Assembly: GCA_031281735.1 (NCBI GenBank) | Contig: JAITEZ010000414.1 | Coordinates: forward strand, 1-42,629 | Source: Deltaproteobacteria bacterium | Lineage (GTDB): Bacteria; Desulfobacterota; Desulfarculia; Adiutricales; Adiutricaceae | Direction of reading: 5' to 3' | Length of the DNA stretch: 42,629 nt | In this document: one piece after another, positions 17,244 through 26,532 of the stretch | How the letters are laid out: every line of letters starts with the position of its first letter | Position numbering within the stretch: position 1 is the stretch's first letter | Position numbers and translations under genes: made by a program | Notes under the pieces: model-generated | The model's database searches: none | What the model saw: only the letters and a program-made list of their open reading frames with translations | Told to the model about the DNA's origin: nothing

Positions 17244-17700
17244 CAGCAGGCGGCGTTTCCGGACGCCCGGGGGCACGCGCCGATGCCGCGCCGCGCGCGC
17301 GGAACGCGCGGCGCCGGCCCGCGGCGCCGGAGCGGCGCGGACGTCACGGGCGGCCGGAGCTGCGGGAGGGGCCCCTCAGGCGGATCGCGTTCCTTGCGGA
17401 CGTGGTGCCATGGAGACTTGCGGGACGTCATCGCCGTCTTCAGGGGACATGGCGGGTCGATCTGCAGCACCCGCCTCCGCCCACCCTTGGCATGCAACGC
17501 GCGTGACGTTATGGCGCGGACGGCACCGGCGCAGTTGATCCCGGCAGCTCCGGCTCGGCTGGGATGGGAGTAGGGAGTGCGGGTATGGGAAACGAAAGTG
17601 GGGAGCTGAGGGATCCGGGGAGATCTTGCACGGGGCTTGGTGCGGACAGGAAGGCGGGCTTGCAGAGGGTAGGGGCGGGGGGAATGGCTGAGACAGGACA

Positions 17701-17748
17701 ATAAAAGGGCCGGATTGTGGAAAGCCAGGTTTTTCCACGCTCCGGCCC
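17701..17748 (-). terminator. Strong Rho-independent terminator without an obvious gene
   Basis: On the minus strand GGGCCGGA, two unpaired bases and GTGGAAA pair with TTTCCAC and TCCGGCCC (15 bp in two blocks around an 8-nt loop), followed by TTTTATTG. This is the classic layout, reading from higher coordinates, yet no protein gene lies upstream of it on that strand for over 3 kb. Confidence 0.7.
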
Positions 17749-18673
17749 AGTCCCGGTGTAGCGGAAGAACGGAATCGTCCGGTTCAACAGGTGGGAGGCT
17801 GTATATGTAGTCAATCCCGTCCTTCAGCTGGAAGACATCTTACATAAACTGATTCTCAATTGCAATAGTTTTTTTAAAAAAAATACTTAATGATTTCAGT
17901 ATGTTATCCAAAAGCAGGCAGAGAAATCAAAACTAATTTTGGGAAAAACCGGGAAGAGAGGTTGCTCCACGTCCCGGCGGGTTGGCGGGAAACCGCCGGG
18001 CTGCCAAACGCCTTCCGGAAAACCTGAACCTCATCGCCTTCCCAGTGCCGCAAGGTGTTTCTCTGCCCTTGCCTTGCTCCCGTTGCCCGGGCCCTGGCTG
18101 ATCCTGTCGGCCACGGCACGGACGATGGCTTTCGGCCCGAGAGGGGGGGAGCCCGCCACGCGTCGGCCCGCCATCCGGGGCCGTCTCAATCCGGTCGCGG
18201 GGAGGGCTAGGGTAAACACTTCGGAGGTCTGGGAAGGCGAGGCCGGTGCCGGAGGAGGGCCTGGGCAGCACCTTCGCGCAGGTTACGCAGGATCCCTGCG
18301 GACGCAGAAAGCACCGGAAGCGTAGGGGGAACACCGGAAACGGAAGGAAAAATTACGCTGATGTAGGAAAACTCCTTAGCTTGAGGGTAAGGGAAGAAGT
18401 AGAGTATTGACAAAAATATCTGTTATTACAACATGTTGAAAGATGACTGTATCTTCCTCCCTATTGGCCTTGAAGTTGCTAACTAGTCTGCGTTACCGGA
18501 ACCAGGCCATCCACAGGCAGGAACAGCATCTGCCTCTGCCGCGCCAGCATCTGAAAATCCGCGACATCCCTCCTCTGCTTCCCCCGGCTCGAGACCCACC
18601 CGCCGTCCTGGCGGCGATTTTCCGGTTCCCGCTAAACAACCCCAAAGACGCGCGGCAGAATACCCTGATACTC

Positions 18674-18717
18674 AAAATGGGGAAAGACCGTCCACTAACG
18701 GCGCTTTCCCCATTTTT
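18674..18717. terminator. Bidirectional terminator-like hairpin
   Basis: AAAATGGGGAAAG (18674-18686) pairs perfectly with CTTTCCCCATTTT (18704-18716). An inner CCGT/ACGG stem closes a 6-nt loop. The A-run on one side and T5 on the other would serve both strands. No identified gene ends here. Confidence 0.65.
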
Positions 18718-19099
18718 GCATGAGGCGACCGGGGAGGATCCGGGGAACCGCCCCCCGGGGTTCCGCTTCGTTCTCGCGCGCTCCCGTGGAGGCAGGGACG
18801 GGGATCCCGGCGGCAGGTTACGGGAGCATCCGTCTGCAACGCGGGACGCGGGACAACCGCAGACGGGTAGGGCGCCTGTCTCCAGACTGGCGGCCCAGGC
18901 CAGCGGGCGTCCCCTGGCTCCATGCGGTTCACGGCCCGCCCCCCGTACCGGCATCGGGTTCCTTGTCCCTGGCTAGAGCGGGGCGTGATATGTGCTCCCT
19001 CAGCCCAGGCGGTCAGGACGGGGGATGCCGTGCCTGAAGGGTGCTTTCCCGATTTTCTCGCGAGGCTGTCCAGGAAAGGCGAGGGGATCGTCCTCCGGG

Positions 19100-19790
19100 A
19101 CCCGGGATGATCAGGGTTACAGGATGCTCAGGGATCAGGAATCATAACTCTTAGCGGGGGAGGAAGGACTATGGGTATCAAGGCGACAGGCTCCGTCTGC
19201 CTCCGTCCCGGCGGGCGTCTCCGGAGGCGTCCCGAGGAGGGTTTCGTGGGTAGCGACCCAAGCGGCGGTTGGCGGCAAGGTCGCTTACGCGTTGGCAGGG
19301 CGGGTCGGAGCCAACCTGGATGACGTGTAGGGGGCGGCCCGGTAGGGAGCGCGGAGTAAAAAATAACCGGTTGACCTAATGGAGTGTCAATTGTACTCGG
19401 TGGCGGGGCGGCGGCCGCAGGCAACGGGTCGTCCCTGCGGAGTGGAAGGCTCGCGGCGGGCGCCGGGCGGGGGTGGCGGCCTAGTGAGGGCGGGCAAGTC
19501 CGTGAGGCAAGGGTTCGGCCCGATCGGCCGAGGGATGGCCTGTGAAGACTGTCATGTTCCGGGAATAATTGGCACGCCACGTGCTAAAGCATATAATCGC
19601 TGGAGCCAGGGATATAAACGGATCACACTGTTAAGCGACGCCCATTTCTCTTCCCCTGCCGTTCGCCCACCCATCATTCATCATGACTCACGCTCCCCCT
19701 GGCGGCAATCTTTAACCAGTTCCCACCCCCCATGGCGTCGTATAATTCAGGCGGGCTGAGGCCGAAAGGCCTCGCCCGCCTGAGTGTTTC
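19100..19790 (+). ncRNA. Structured-RNA-like segment, possibly a group II intron 5' remnant
   Basis: The segment lacks a coding frame but is dense in short perfect complementary pairs: TGGGT/ACCCA around AGCG (about 19247-19260), GGTTGGC (19267-19273) with GCCAACC (19310-19316), CCGCAGG/CCTGCGG near 19413-19440, TCGGCC/GGCCGA near 19515-19531, and GCACG/CGTGC near 19571. It ends in a long GNRA-capped hairpin at 19748-19782 (CAGGCGGGC, bulge, GAGGCC, GAAA loop). The wording of the 19150-19620 stretch reminds me of domain I of bacterial group II introns, but I cannot verify this. I see no GTGYG 5' end, no domain V and no reverse transcriptase gene. The boundaries and the strand are estimates. 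Confidence 0.35.
19748..19782. repeat. GNRA-capped 15-bp hairpin
   Basis: CAGGCGGGC and GAGGCC pair with GGCCTC and GCCCGCCTG around a GAAA tetraloop, with one bulged T at 19757. It is followed by TGTTTC, so it could terminate transcription rightward from the structured segment. Confidence 0.6.
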
Positions 19791-20211
19791 GGGGGGGTAG
19801 CCGTTCCGGCGCGGGATTAGCGATGCGGAAGGGGGGGGCGGTGCTACGCCGTCCCGGCGGCGCGGCCGGTTTCCGCGCGGAAGCTATTTCCCCGCCGCGG
19901 GTTCGGTGAGATTGATCTCGGTTCCCGCCCGGGGATATGATTAAGACCCGTCCCCTGCTTGCCGCGACGGCGAGTCCGGGGTTACGGTAAATTCGCGGTT
20001 CATCCGCTGGCGGCCTGCGCAGGGTCTTCCGCGACCCGCCAGGGCGTCGCGTTCCTGGCGGGGAAGTCTAACCGGCGCATGCCCTGCCTGCGGGCCGTTC
20101 CGCGGCTTCGCGGCGCAGGGATCCGCAGGGCCTTCCGGAGGCAGCGTACCCCCCTCATTCCGTGAAGGCAAGGATTTGTGGCTCTCACTGGGAAGGCCAG
20201 GGGCTTGGCCC

Positions 20212-20886
20212 TCATTCCAGGAAGGCCAGGAGCTTGGCCTCCGGTGGAGCCGCAGGCTCCGGGGCCGCGCCGTCCCCCGCCTGCCGGGAGGCTTCCGCCT
20301 CCCTGCCTGGGAGGAGGGCCTCCACGTAGCGGGCGACGAGATCGGCTTCCAGGTTCACCACGTCGCCGGGATGCAGGTCGCCCAGTGTGGTGGCGGTGAG
20401 GGTCTGGGGTATGACGTTGACGTCGAAGGCCCCGCTGCCCGCGGCGTTCACGGTGAGGCTCACCCCGTCCACGCAGACGGAGCCCTTGGGGATTATCAGC
20501 CGCGCTATCCCTGCGGGGGCCCGGAAGGAGAGGCGAACGCTCCTGCCGTCCCTGGCGGCGGAGAGGGTCTCCCCCAGGCCGTCGACATGCCCGGAGACCA
20601 GGTGCCCCCCCAGGCGGTCGGAGAGACGGAGGGCCCTTTCCAGATTCACGCGGCGGGCGGTCGCCAGGGTCGAGCGGGAAAGGGTCTCGGCGGATGCGAA
20701 GGCCTCGAAGGAGCCGCCGTCCAGGAGCCGGGTCACGGTGAGGCAGACGCCGGAGACACAGACGCTCTCTCCCAGGATCAGGGGGGACTCCCAGGCGAAG
20801 CCTGGGGCTAGCGTGAGAGTGGCGTCCGGGCCGGCCCTCCTGAGGGAGGCGATCCTGCCGGTCCCGTGGACGAGGCCGGTGAACAT
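20212..20886 (-). CDS. ribE: Riboflavin synthase, alpha subunit
   Basis: 224 residues; dismutates two 6,7-dimethyl-8-ribityllumazines to riboflavin. It begins MFTGLV, the invariant start of the family, and has the two internally repeated lumazine-binding halves: SVCVSGVCLTV in the first and SVCVDGVSLTVN in the second. SGHVDG is in the expected place. The final 20-25 residues are an Ala/Pro/Glu-rich tail. I took the ATG at 20886 (GGAAAGGA upstream) rather than a longer frame. It lies about 200 nt downstream of ribD on the same strand, consistent with a riboflavin operon. ribBA and ribH are not in this window. Confidence 0.94.
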   Translation of the reverse strand: MFTGLVHGTGRIASLRRAGPDATLTLAPGFAWESPLILGESVCVSGVCLTVTRLLDGGSFEAFASAETLSRSTLATARRVNLERALRLSDRLGGHLVSGHVDGLGETLSAARDGRSVRLSFRAPAGIARLIIPKGSVCVDGVSLTVNAAGSGAFDVNVIPQTLTATTLGDLHPGDVVNLEADLVARYVEALLPGREAEASRQAGDGAAPEPAAPPEAKLLAFLE

Positions 20887-21088
20887 GGCTATCCTTTCCG
20901 CCGGGGGCGGTCTGTCGAGGGGGGCGGGCGGGCAGGCGAGCGACCCCGCGCAGACGCCTTCCGCGACGGCCGCCGCCGCGGGGCCGGCCGCGCGCCCGTG
21001 CATCGCGGGAACCCTGGCCGGGCCGTCCCGTTCCGTCGGCAAGGCGGCCCGGGTGACGGGATGCCTGACGGCCCGGACGGCGGCCGTC

Positions 21089-22285
21089 CTAGCCCTCCTC
21101 TTCCAGGTGACCGGAGGGGCCGTCCTCAGGGAGGTCGAGGAAGCCGGGGGGCGGGGTGAAGGCCCCCTGGGGCCGGACGACGAAGTGGATGTCCGGGCCC
21201 TTGCGGGCGATGCGCAGGATTTCTGCCCCCCTGGCATCGGTGAGCTTCTCCACCCCCGCGCCCCCCAGCATGCTGGGGGCGTCCTGGCCGCCCAGGAACA
21301 TGGGGGCGATGAAGACGTGGACGAGGTCGGCCACCCCTTCGTCCAAAAGCGCCGAGGCGGCCAGGGTGGCCCCTGGCTCGATGAGGACGCTCTGGACCTC
21401 CAGCTCTCCCAGGGCCTCCAGGACCTTCCCCAGGGAGAGGCGGCCGCGCCCGTCCCAGGGGATGTGGATGACGCGCACGCCCGCTGCCGAGAGCTCGGCC
21501 ACGGCAGCGGGCGGCGCGTCCGGGGCGCAGAAGCTGACGGTGGGCCCCCCGTAGGAGGGATCGAAGAGCTTCAGGGAGGCGGGGAGCCTCAGGCCCGGAT
21601 CGAGCACGCAGCGCATGGGCTCGCGGTGCATCTTGCGGCGGCCCCAGGGCCGCGCGGAGAGTTCCGGGTCGTCCTTTGCGGCGGTGGCCCGGCCGATGAG
21701 GATGGCGTCAACCCCCGCGCGCAGGTGGTGGCTGTAGTTGCGGGCGACCTTGGAGCTGATCCAGCGGGAGTCGCCGGCGCGGGTGGCGATCTTGCCGTCC
21801 AGGCTAGCCGCGGTCTTGAGGATCACGAAAGGCCTGCGGGTGAACTGCCACTTGACGAAGAACTGGTTGAGGTCGTAGGCCTCGCGGGCCAGGAGGCCCC
21901 GGCGGGTCTCCACCCCGGCGTCCTCCAGAGCCTGGGCCCCCCCCCGCGCCTGCGGGTTGGGGTCGGGTATGGAGTAGTAGACCTTCTCGATGCCGGCGGC
22001 AACTATCAGGTCGGTGCAAGGCCCGGTGCGGCCGGTGTGTCGGCAGGGCTCGAGGTTGACGTAGAGCTCCGCCCCAACGGTCTGCCTTTTGCCGGCGGCC
22101 GCGAGGGCCGCCGCCTCGGCGTGGGGGAGCCCGGGGCCCGAATGCCAGCCGGTGGAGACGATTTTCCCCTTCCTGACGATCACCGCGCCCACCAGGGGAT
22201 TGGGCGAGACGAGGCCCCAGCCGCGCCTCGCGAGCCGCAGGGCCTCCTTCATGAAGGTTCTCTCTTTGTCTGTCCAATGGATCAT
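21089..22285 (-). CDS. ribD: Riboflavin biosynthesis deaminase/reductase RibD
   Basis: 398 residues, two domains. The N-terminal deaminase (about 1-150) has the zinc site His55-x-Glu57 (PHAEAAA), Cys80 and Cys89 (EPCRHTGRTGPC). The C-terminal NADPH-dependent reductase (about 155-375) has VILKTAASLDGKIAT, the DAILIGRATAAKDDPELS motif and EPGATLAASAL. Together they convert the first pyrimidine product of GTP cyclohydrolase II to 5-amino-6-ribitylamino-uracil phosphate. The ATG at 22285 sits behind a G-rich ribosome site. ribE follows after about 200 nt. I looked upstream for an FMN riboswitch and did not recognise its conserved core. Confidence 0.95.
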   Translation of the reverse strand: MIHWTDKERTFMKEALRLARRGWGLVSPNPLVGAVIVRKGKIVSTGWHSGPGLPHAEAAALAAAGKRQTVGAELYVNLEPCRHTGRTGPCTDLIVAAGIEKVYYSIPDPNPQARGGAQALEDAGVETRRGLLAREAYDLNQFFVKWQFTRRPFVILKTAASLDGKIATRAGDSRWISSKVARNYSHHLRAGVDAILIGRATAAKDDPELSARPWGRRKMHREPMRCVLDPGLRLPASLKLFDPSYGGPTVSFCAPDAPPAAVAELSAAGVRVIHIPWDGRGRLSLGKVLEALGELEVQSVLIEPGATLAASALLDEGVADLVHVFIAPMFLGGQDAPSMLGGAGVEKLTDARGAEILRIARKGPDIHFVVRPQGAFTPPPGFLDLPEDGPSGHLEEEG

Positions 22286-23727
22286 AACCCCCCCAGGGGC
22301 TCCGGGGAAGGCCCGGGGCCAGGTTTGCGCGCCGGCGTCGCGGGACTTGGTACGCTAAAGGTTCCCACAAACCCGGGAGCTTTTCAAGGGGCGGGGCCGT
22401 CCGCCGGACGCGCCCTTACGGCTCCCCGGCACCTGGAGGGACGCGGATCCCTGGCGCGGGAGGGGGGGGCGCGCCCGGGCGGCGCCGGCGTCTGGATACC
22501 CGCGTCCGGAGCGGTTTCAGGGGGGCAGGGCGATGCCGGGCTACGCTCGGAGGGCCCGGCGAGGGCCGCCGGGGAATCCGTCCCGGGCGGGGGGCCAGGG
22601 GTGCCCGCGCCGCTTCCGGGGAGGCGGGAAGGCAACCCCTTGGGCCTCAAGAGGACGGGCTGCACCGGAGGCCGGAGGGGTCGTATTGTGCTGCGAACGT
22701 GGGATTGCGGGGGGGCTTCACGGGCGAGGGGAAGGCAGCGGGCGGCGCACCAGGGTCCTGGCAGGGGCGGATGCTGGGGTTAGATGCTAGAATTAATTAA
22801 AAACCTCAAAAAAAATCGGAGGTTTTGTGAGAAGTTATAATTAATATTTTTATGCATATTAGGTATATATTACAAAAGCGCTTAGCGCTCCTCGCGGAGG
22901 GCTCGGAAACGCGGAACGCCTTTTCATGAAAGGGGAACAGAGACTGACGGGAATAAAATCTGCCAAGAGTGAGCTTTTGAGACTTTACGGTGACAATTTA
23001 TACAATAAGGGGGTGAGCCGGAAAAGATAGTTGCGCTATTTGGATAATTAGGTATAATTAGTGGCTAGGTAATCTTGATCTTAGCCGTTTGGCGCAATCA
23101 GGCATCCCGGCCCTCCTCGCGGGAGGGTCTCGAACCCTTCCCGCGAAGCCTGTTCCTCCCCTTGCAGGCAAGCCACGCCCTAGCGGGGCTTCCGGCCGGC
23201 CGGGGCGTCTTACAAACCGCCGGATAGGCACGCCCGCCCCCCCTGCCCGGGGAGGCGCGTGCGCCTCCCCGGGGCCCCCACCAGGCGGGCCCCGGCGGAC
23301 ACGGAGACCGGAGACGGCCTCCAGCGGGGTCCCGCCCGGACGCTGCCTCCGGGCATCGCCAGGCGCCCCGGCGGGGGACGCGTCACCGCGCGGCTGGCCG
23401 CGCACCGCCAGCCCCCCAGGGCCGCTATCCGGCGCCCGCAGGGCCCGCCGCCAGCGGCGTGCCGGGAGGCCTCGCCGCCGGGATCGCCTCGCCAGACGTC
23501 TCCCGCCAGACGGCCGGGTCCGGTCCCCCCGTCCCGGTCCGGCCTCCGGCGGGCGCAGGCCCTCCCCGGCGGCCGCGGCGGGAGTCCCTCCCGTCCGCCT
23601 GAAGGCGCGGCCGTCAGCCTCAGAATCCCTCACCTCCCGCCCCGGGGCCGGGCCCTGGCGGGGCAGCCGTCAACATGGCCGGGGCCGTGACGCCCTGGCG
23701 GACCTTACCCCATGAGGAGTGATTCCC
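22286..23727. other. 1.4-kb gene-free region with AT-rich island
   Basis: Lies between divergent ribD and nrdR. It has no plausible gene. Positions 22,785-23,075 form an AT-rich island in GC-rich DNA, with a small hairpin AAAACCTC/GAGGTTTT (22800-22826) and AGCGCT-T-AGCGCT at about 22876. From 23,080 the DNA returns abruptly to high GC with a strong hairpin at 23117-23146. Confidence 0.65.
23117..23146. repeat. 11-bp hairpin with a tRNA T-arm-like loop
   Basis: TCGCGGG and AGGG pair with CCCT and CCCGCGA (one bulged T) around TCTCGAA. On the minus strand the loop reads TTCGAGA, as in a tRNA T-arm, but no cloverleaf or CCA end surrounds it. Function unknown. Confidence 0.5.
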
Positions 23728-24222
23728 ATGAAGTGCCCTTACTGCGGCAAGTTGGACAACAAGGTGCTCGATTCCAGACTCAGCCGTGAGAACGCCGCCA
23801 TCCGCAGGCGGAGGGTCTGCACCGCCTGCAACCACCGCTTCACCACCTACGAGAGGGTGGAGGAGCAGACCCCGATGCTCATCAAGAACGACGGCCGCCG
23901 CGAGGCGTACAACCGCGCCAAGCTGAAGAAGGGCATCATGATGGCCGCACAGAAGAGGCCCATCGCGGTCTCCACCATCGACGCCTTCATCGACGAGCTC
24001 GAGCGCAAGCTCCAGGAGGCCAACTACAAGGAGATCCCCACCCGCGAGATCGGCGAGAGGGTGGTGGATTTCCTGCGTAAGCTCGACCCGGTGGCCTACA
24101 TCCGCTTCGCCTCGGTCTACCGGAACTACACCCTCGAGGACTTCGAGCGCGAGCTCAAGGGCCTTAACCTGCTCTCCGGCGGGCACCGCCAGGAAACGAA
24201 CCACAGCCAGCTTAAGCAGTAG
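23728..24222 (+). CDS. nrdR: Transcriptional repressor NrdR
   Basis: 164 residues, typical. NrdR is an ATP/dATP-sensing zinc-ribbon plus ATP-cone repressor of ribonucleotide reductase genes. The zinc ribbon uses Cys3, Cys6, Cys31 and Cys34, with the family signatures KVLDSR, AIRRRRVC and RFTTYE. The ATP-cone starts at IKNDGRREAYNRAKL. I chose the ATG at 23728, preceded by GAGGAG at the right distance, over an in-frame GTG 9 nt upstream. No nrd genes are in the window; the gene is followed at once by a terminator, so it appears monocistronic. Confidence 0.97.
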   Translation: MKCPYCGKLDNKVLDSRLSRENAAIRRRRVCTACNHRFTTYERVEEQTPMLIKNDGRREAYNRAKLKKGIMMAAQKRPIAVSTIDAFIDELERKLQEANYKEIPTREIGERVVDFLRKLDPVAYIRFASVYRNYTLEDFERELKGLNLLSGGHRQETNHSQLKQ

Positions 24223-24277
24223 GAGGGGAGGCTGGGGGGGCGCGCAGCCCTCCCGCCCGCCCCGCGCAAGCGAGAAG

Positions 24278-24301
24278 GCCCCTCCCGGCGGAGGGGCTTT
24301 T
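24278..24301 (+). terminator. Rho-independent terminator after nrdR
   Basis: GCCCCTCC (24278-24285), CGGC loop, GGAGGGGC (24290-24297), TTTT. Perfect 8-bp stem directly downstream of nrdR. Confidence 0.85.
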
Positions 24302-24538
24302 CATTGCGGGGGCGCCTTTTCGCCTGCCGGGGGAGGCAGGGTCGGACTCTCGGTACGCCTACCCATTCCTGCCCCCCCTCCTGTGGCAGGCCGCCGGCCC
24401 TCTCCCTCCGGCCGGGGGGTGACCGCCGTCCCGCCGGTCCGTCCCGCGGTGCCTCCCCGCGGCCCAGGGGCACGGCCGCGGTGAAAACCCGCTGGACTTT
24501 TCCGGGGGCGGCAGTTAATATGACAATCGTCCCGCAGG

Positions 24539-24572
24539 GCGATTCCCCGCACGGCGCGATTCCCCGCACGGC
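24539..24572 (+). repeat. Perfect 17-bp tandem duplication
   Basis: GCGATTCCCCGCACGGC occurs twice head to tail (24539-24555, 24556-24572) in the 427-nt gap between nrdR and the GGDEF gene. I see nothing else of note in that gap apart from the nrdR terminator. Confidence 0.9.
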
Positions 24573-24649
24573 GGCCTCAGGGGTTATGACCGCAAGGATT
24601 CCCCGGTGCGCGGATCCGGCGGCGCCGTTGCGGCGGGCGCCCCGGCACG

Positions 24650-25906
24650 ATGGTTTACCCCGCCGCAGGCCCAAGGTCTGTATCCACCGTGTCCCCCGCC
24701 AACAAACTCGATCCGAAACTCAAGCCCGATGCTTCCGGCGTGGGATACGCCGCCGGGATGTCTGGCTTCGAAGAGCTCATGGAGGCCACCTACCAGACGG
24801 CCAAGCGCCTCCTGCCCTTCCTGGCCAAGCGCCGCATCCCGCTCACGCCCTACAACTACCGCCTCTTCTACGACTATTTCGCGGGGAATGACGACAGGCT
24901 CCGGGAGCGGCTGGACGAGATCCTGCGCAACAACACGGTCATGAGCCCCGAGCTTTCGGAGCGGCTCTACCACGAGTTCTACGACTTCATAGGTGACAGC
25001 GCGCGCAGGCTCACCCTGGTGGGCGAGAAGATTGGCAACATCAGCCAGGATCTGGAGGCCAACCTGGGCCGGACGCTGGACTCCACCGGCCGCTACGGGC
25101 AGATGCTCTCGGACACCGCCTCGCGCATGGCGGCGCCCGGCATCGCCGACGGCAGGATCAAGGAGCTCATGGAAGGGCTCATCAACGAGACCCGCGCCGC
25201 CATGAGCGACCAGTCGGACCTGGCGGGCCACATCGGCGAGGCCAACGGCATCATAGCCGCGCTCACCCGAGAGTTACGGGATCAGACGCGGCTCGCCTCG
25301 GTGGACGAGCTAACCCAGCTCTACAACCGCAGGTACCTCACGCTCCAGTTCGCGAGCCTCGTGGAGAAGGGAGGGGACGATCTGCTCCTGAGCATCGTCA
25401 TCTTCGATCTCGACCGCTTCAAGGCCGTGAACGACACCTACGGCCACAACATAGGCGACCGGGTGCTCCTGGTCTGCGCCAAGATCATCCAGAACCACGC
25501 GGCGCCCGGGGGGCATCTCGCCTGCCGCTACGGTGGCGAGGAGTTCGTGCTCATGTGCCCGGGGCTCCCCCTGGAGGGGGCGTGCGAGATAGGCGAGGCG
25601 GTTCGCCGCCAGGTGGAGGGCACCGCCATCCAGATCCGCGGGAACCTCCTGCCCGTCACCCTGAGCGGTGGCGTCGCCCAGTTCCGCCCCGGCGAGTCCT
25701 TCGAGTCCATGGTCGAGCGCGCCGACCGGGCCCTGTACCGCGCCAAGAGCGGGGGACGCAACCGGATCGTCCCCGAGGACGACCTGGCGGACGAGGCCGG
25801 GGACGTCGGATGCGTCGCCGCCTGCGACCTCCGTCGCCCGGCGGCGGCCGCCGGGTCGGCGGGCGGGCATCCAGGGACGGTCGGGGGAAAGGCCCCTCCC
25901 GCGTGA
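24650..25906 (+). CDS. GGDEF domain diguanylate cyclase
   Basis: Up to 418 residues. The N-terminal two-thirds is helical, with no membrane segment and no recognised sensor; the region FEELMEATYQTAKRLLPFLA to YNYRLFYDYF recalls a cytoplasmic helical module found before GGDEF domains. The GGDEF domain (about 225-385) has DELTQLYNRRYL, FDLDRFKAVNDTYGH, and the active site RYGGEEF near residue 292-298, so it should make c-di-GMP. The inhibitory I-site RxxD expected five residues before is absent (GGHLAC instead). The C-terminus is low complexity. The start is uncertain: ATG 24650, GTG 24689 and ATG 24758 all lack strong ribosome sites. Its stop overlaps the next gene. Confidence 0.9.
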   Translation: MVYPAAGPRSVSTVSPANKLDPKLKPDASGVGYAAGMSGFEELMEATYQTAKRLLPFLAKRRIPLTPYNYRLFYDYFAGNDDRLRERLDEILRNNTVMSPELSERLYHEFYDFIGDSARRLTLVGEKIGNISQDLEANLGRTLDSTGRYGQMLSDTASRMAAPGIADGRIKELMEGLINETRAAMSDQSDLAGHIGEANGIIAALTRELRDQTRLASVDELTQLYNRRYLTLQFASLVEKGGDDLLLSIVIFDLDRFKAVNDTYGHNIGDRVLLVCAKIIQNHAAPGGHLACRYGGEEFVLMCPGLPLEGACEIGEAVRRQVEGTAIQIRGNLLPVTLSGGVAQFRPGESFESMVERADRALYRAKSGGRNRIVPEDDLADEAGDVGCVAACDLRRPAAAAGSAGGHPGTVGGKAPPA

Positions 25907-26532
25907 TAATCGCCATAAACCCCGACTTCCCCCAGGGCAGGCTCCTGGAGCGCGTGGCGGGTATCCTGAGGGACGGCGGGCTCATCGCCTACCCCACGGA
26001 CACCCAGTACGGGATCGGTTGCGATCTGCGCAGGAAGAAGTCCATAGAGCGGCTCTACCGGCTCAAGCAGCGAAGCGTGAAGAGGCCCTTCACCTTCATC
26101 TGCGCCGACCTCAAGCACATCTCGGAGTACGCCAGGGTCTCGGACTTCGCCTACCGCACCATCCGCCGGATTCTCCCCGGGCCCTTCACGGTGGTGCTCC
26201 CCGGCACGCGCCTGGTCCCCCAGATCATGCTCTCGCGCCGCCACGAGTGCGGCCTGAGGGTTCCCGGCCACAACATACCCATCGGCATCGTGAAGTCCCT
26301 GGGAAGCCCCATCATCAGCACCTCGGCCTCGCTCCCCCGTCCGGGGGCCGACCCGGGGGACGAGGCCGACGCCCTCCCGGCGGCGACCGATCCCGCAGAG
26401 ATAGAGGAGCTCTTCAAGGGGAGCCTGGACGCCGTGGTGGACGGCGGGCCCGTGCCCGGCCGGGACTCCACCGTGCTTTCCCTCGTGGACGACGAGCCCG
26501 TGATCCTGCGGCAGGGGCTGGGGGTGTTCTGA
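25903..26532 (+). CDS. Sua5/YciO/YrdC family protein
   Basis: 209 residues from a GTG at 25903 that overlaps the GGDEF stop (GTGA), with GGGGGAAAGG upstream. The sequence has the family core: GLIAYPTDTQYGIGCDL, KQRSVKRPFTFIC, ILPGPFTVVLP, GLRVPGH, and SPIISTSAS. YrdC/TsaC proteins make threonylcarbamoyl-AMP for t6A in ANN-reading tRNAs. The subgroup with a conserved RPFTF-type loop is closer to YciO, whose cellular role is less clear. I therefore do not assign tsaC. Coupled translation with a GGDEF gene is probably an operon accident rather than a functional tie. Confidence 0.88.
   Translation: MIIAINPDFPQGRLLERVAGILRDGGLIAYPTDTQYGIGCDLRRKKSIERLYRLKQRSVKRPFTFICADLKHISEYARVSDFAYRTIRRILPGPFTVVLPGTRLVPQIMLSRRHECGLRVPGHNIPIGIVKSLGSPIISTSASLPRPGADPGDEADALPAATDPAEIEELFKGSLDAVVDGGPVPGRDSTVLSLVDDEPVILRQGLGVF

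Larger units (their letters stand above)
16939..20211. other. 3.3-kb gene-free region
   Basis: No reading frame here looks like a protein gene. It holds the candidate promoter above, two strong terminator hairpins (17701-17748, 18674-18717), an AT-rich island at about 17,815-17,945 containing a T7A8 tract, and a structured-RNA-like segment near 19,100-19,790. A short stretch on the minus strand around 18,440-18,620 gives peptide fragments that could be a decayed transposase, but in several frames and not identifiable. Confidence 0.65.

Noticed and set aside
22286-22400. FMN riboswitch upstream of ribD
   Set aside because: The conserved GGGGC...GGTGCAA...CCGACAGT elements were not seen.
17880-23050. 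Replication origin in the AT-rich islands (TTATCCAAA-like sites)
   Set aside because: Only isolated near-matches to DnaA boxes, no cluster and no dnaA/dnaN or gidA genes nearby.
23117-23146. tRNA fragment (TTCGAGA T-arm-like loop)
   Set aside because: No acceptor, D or anticodon arms around it and no CCA; kept only as a hairpin.
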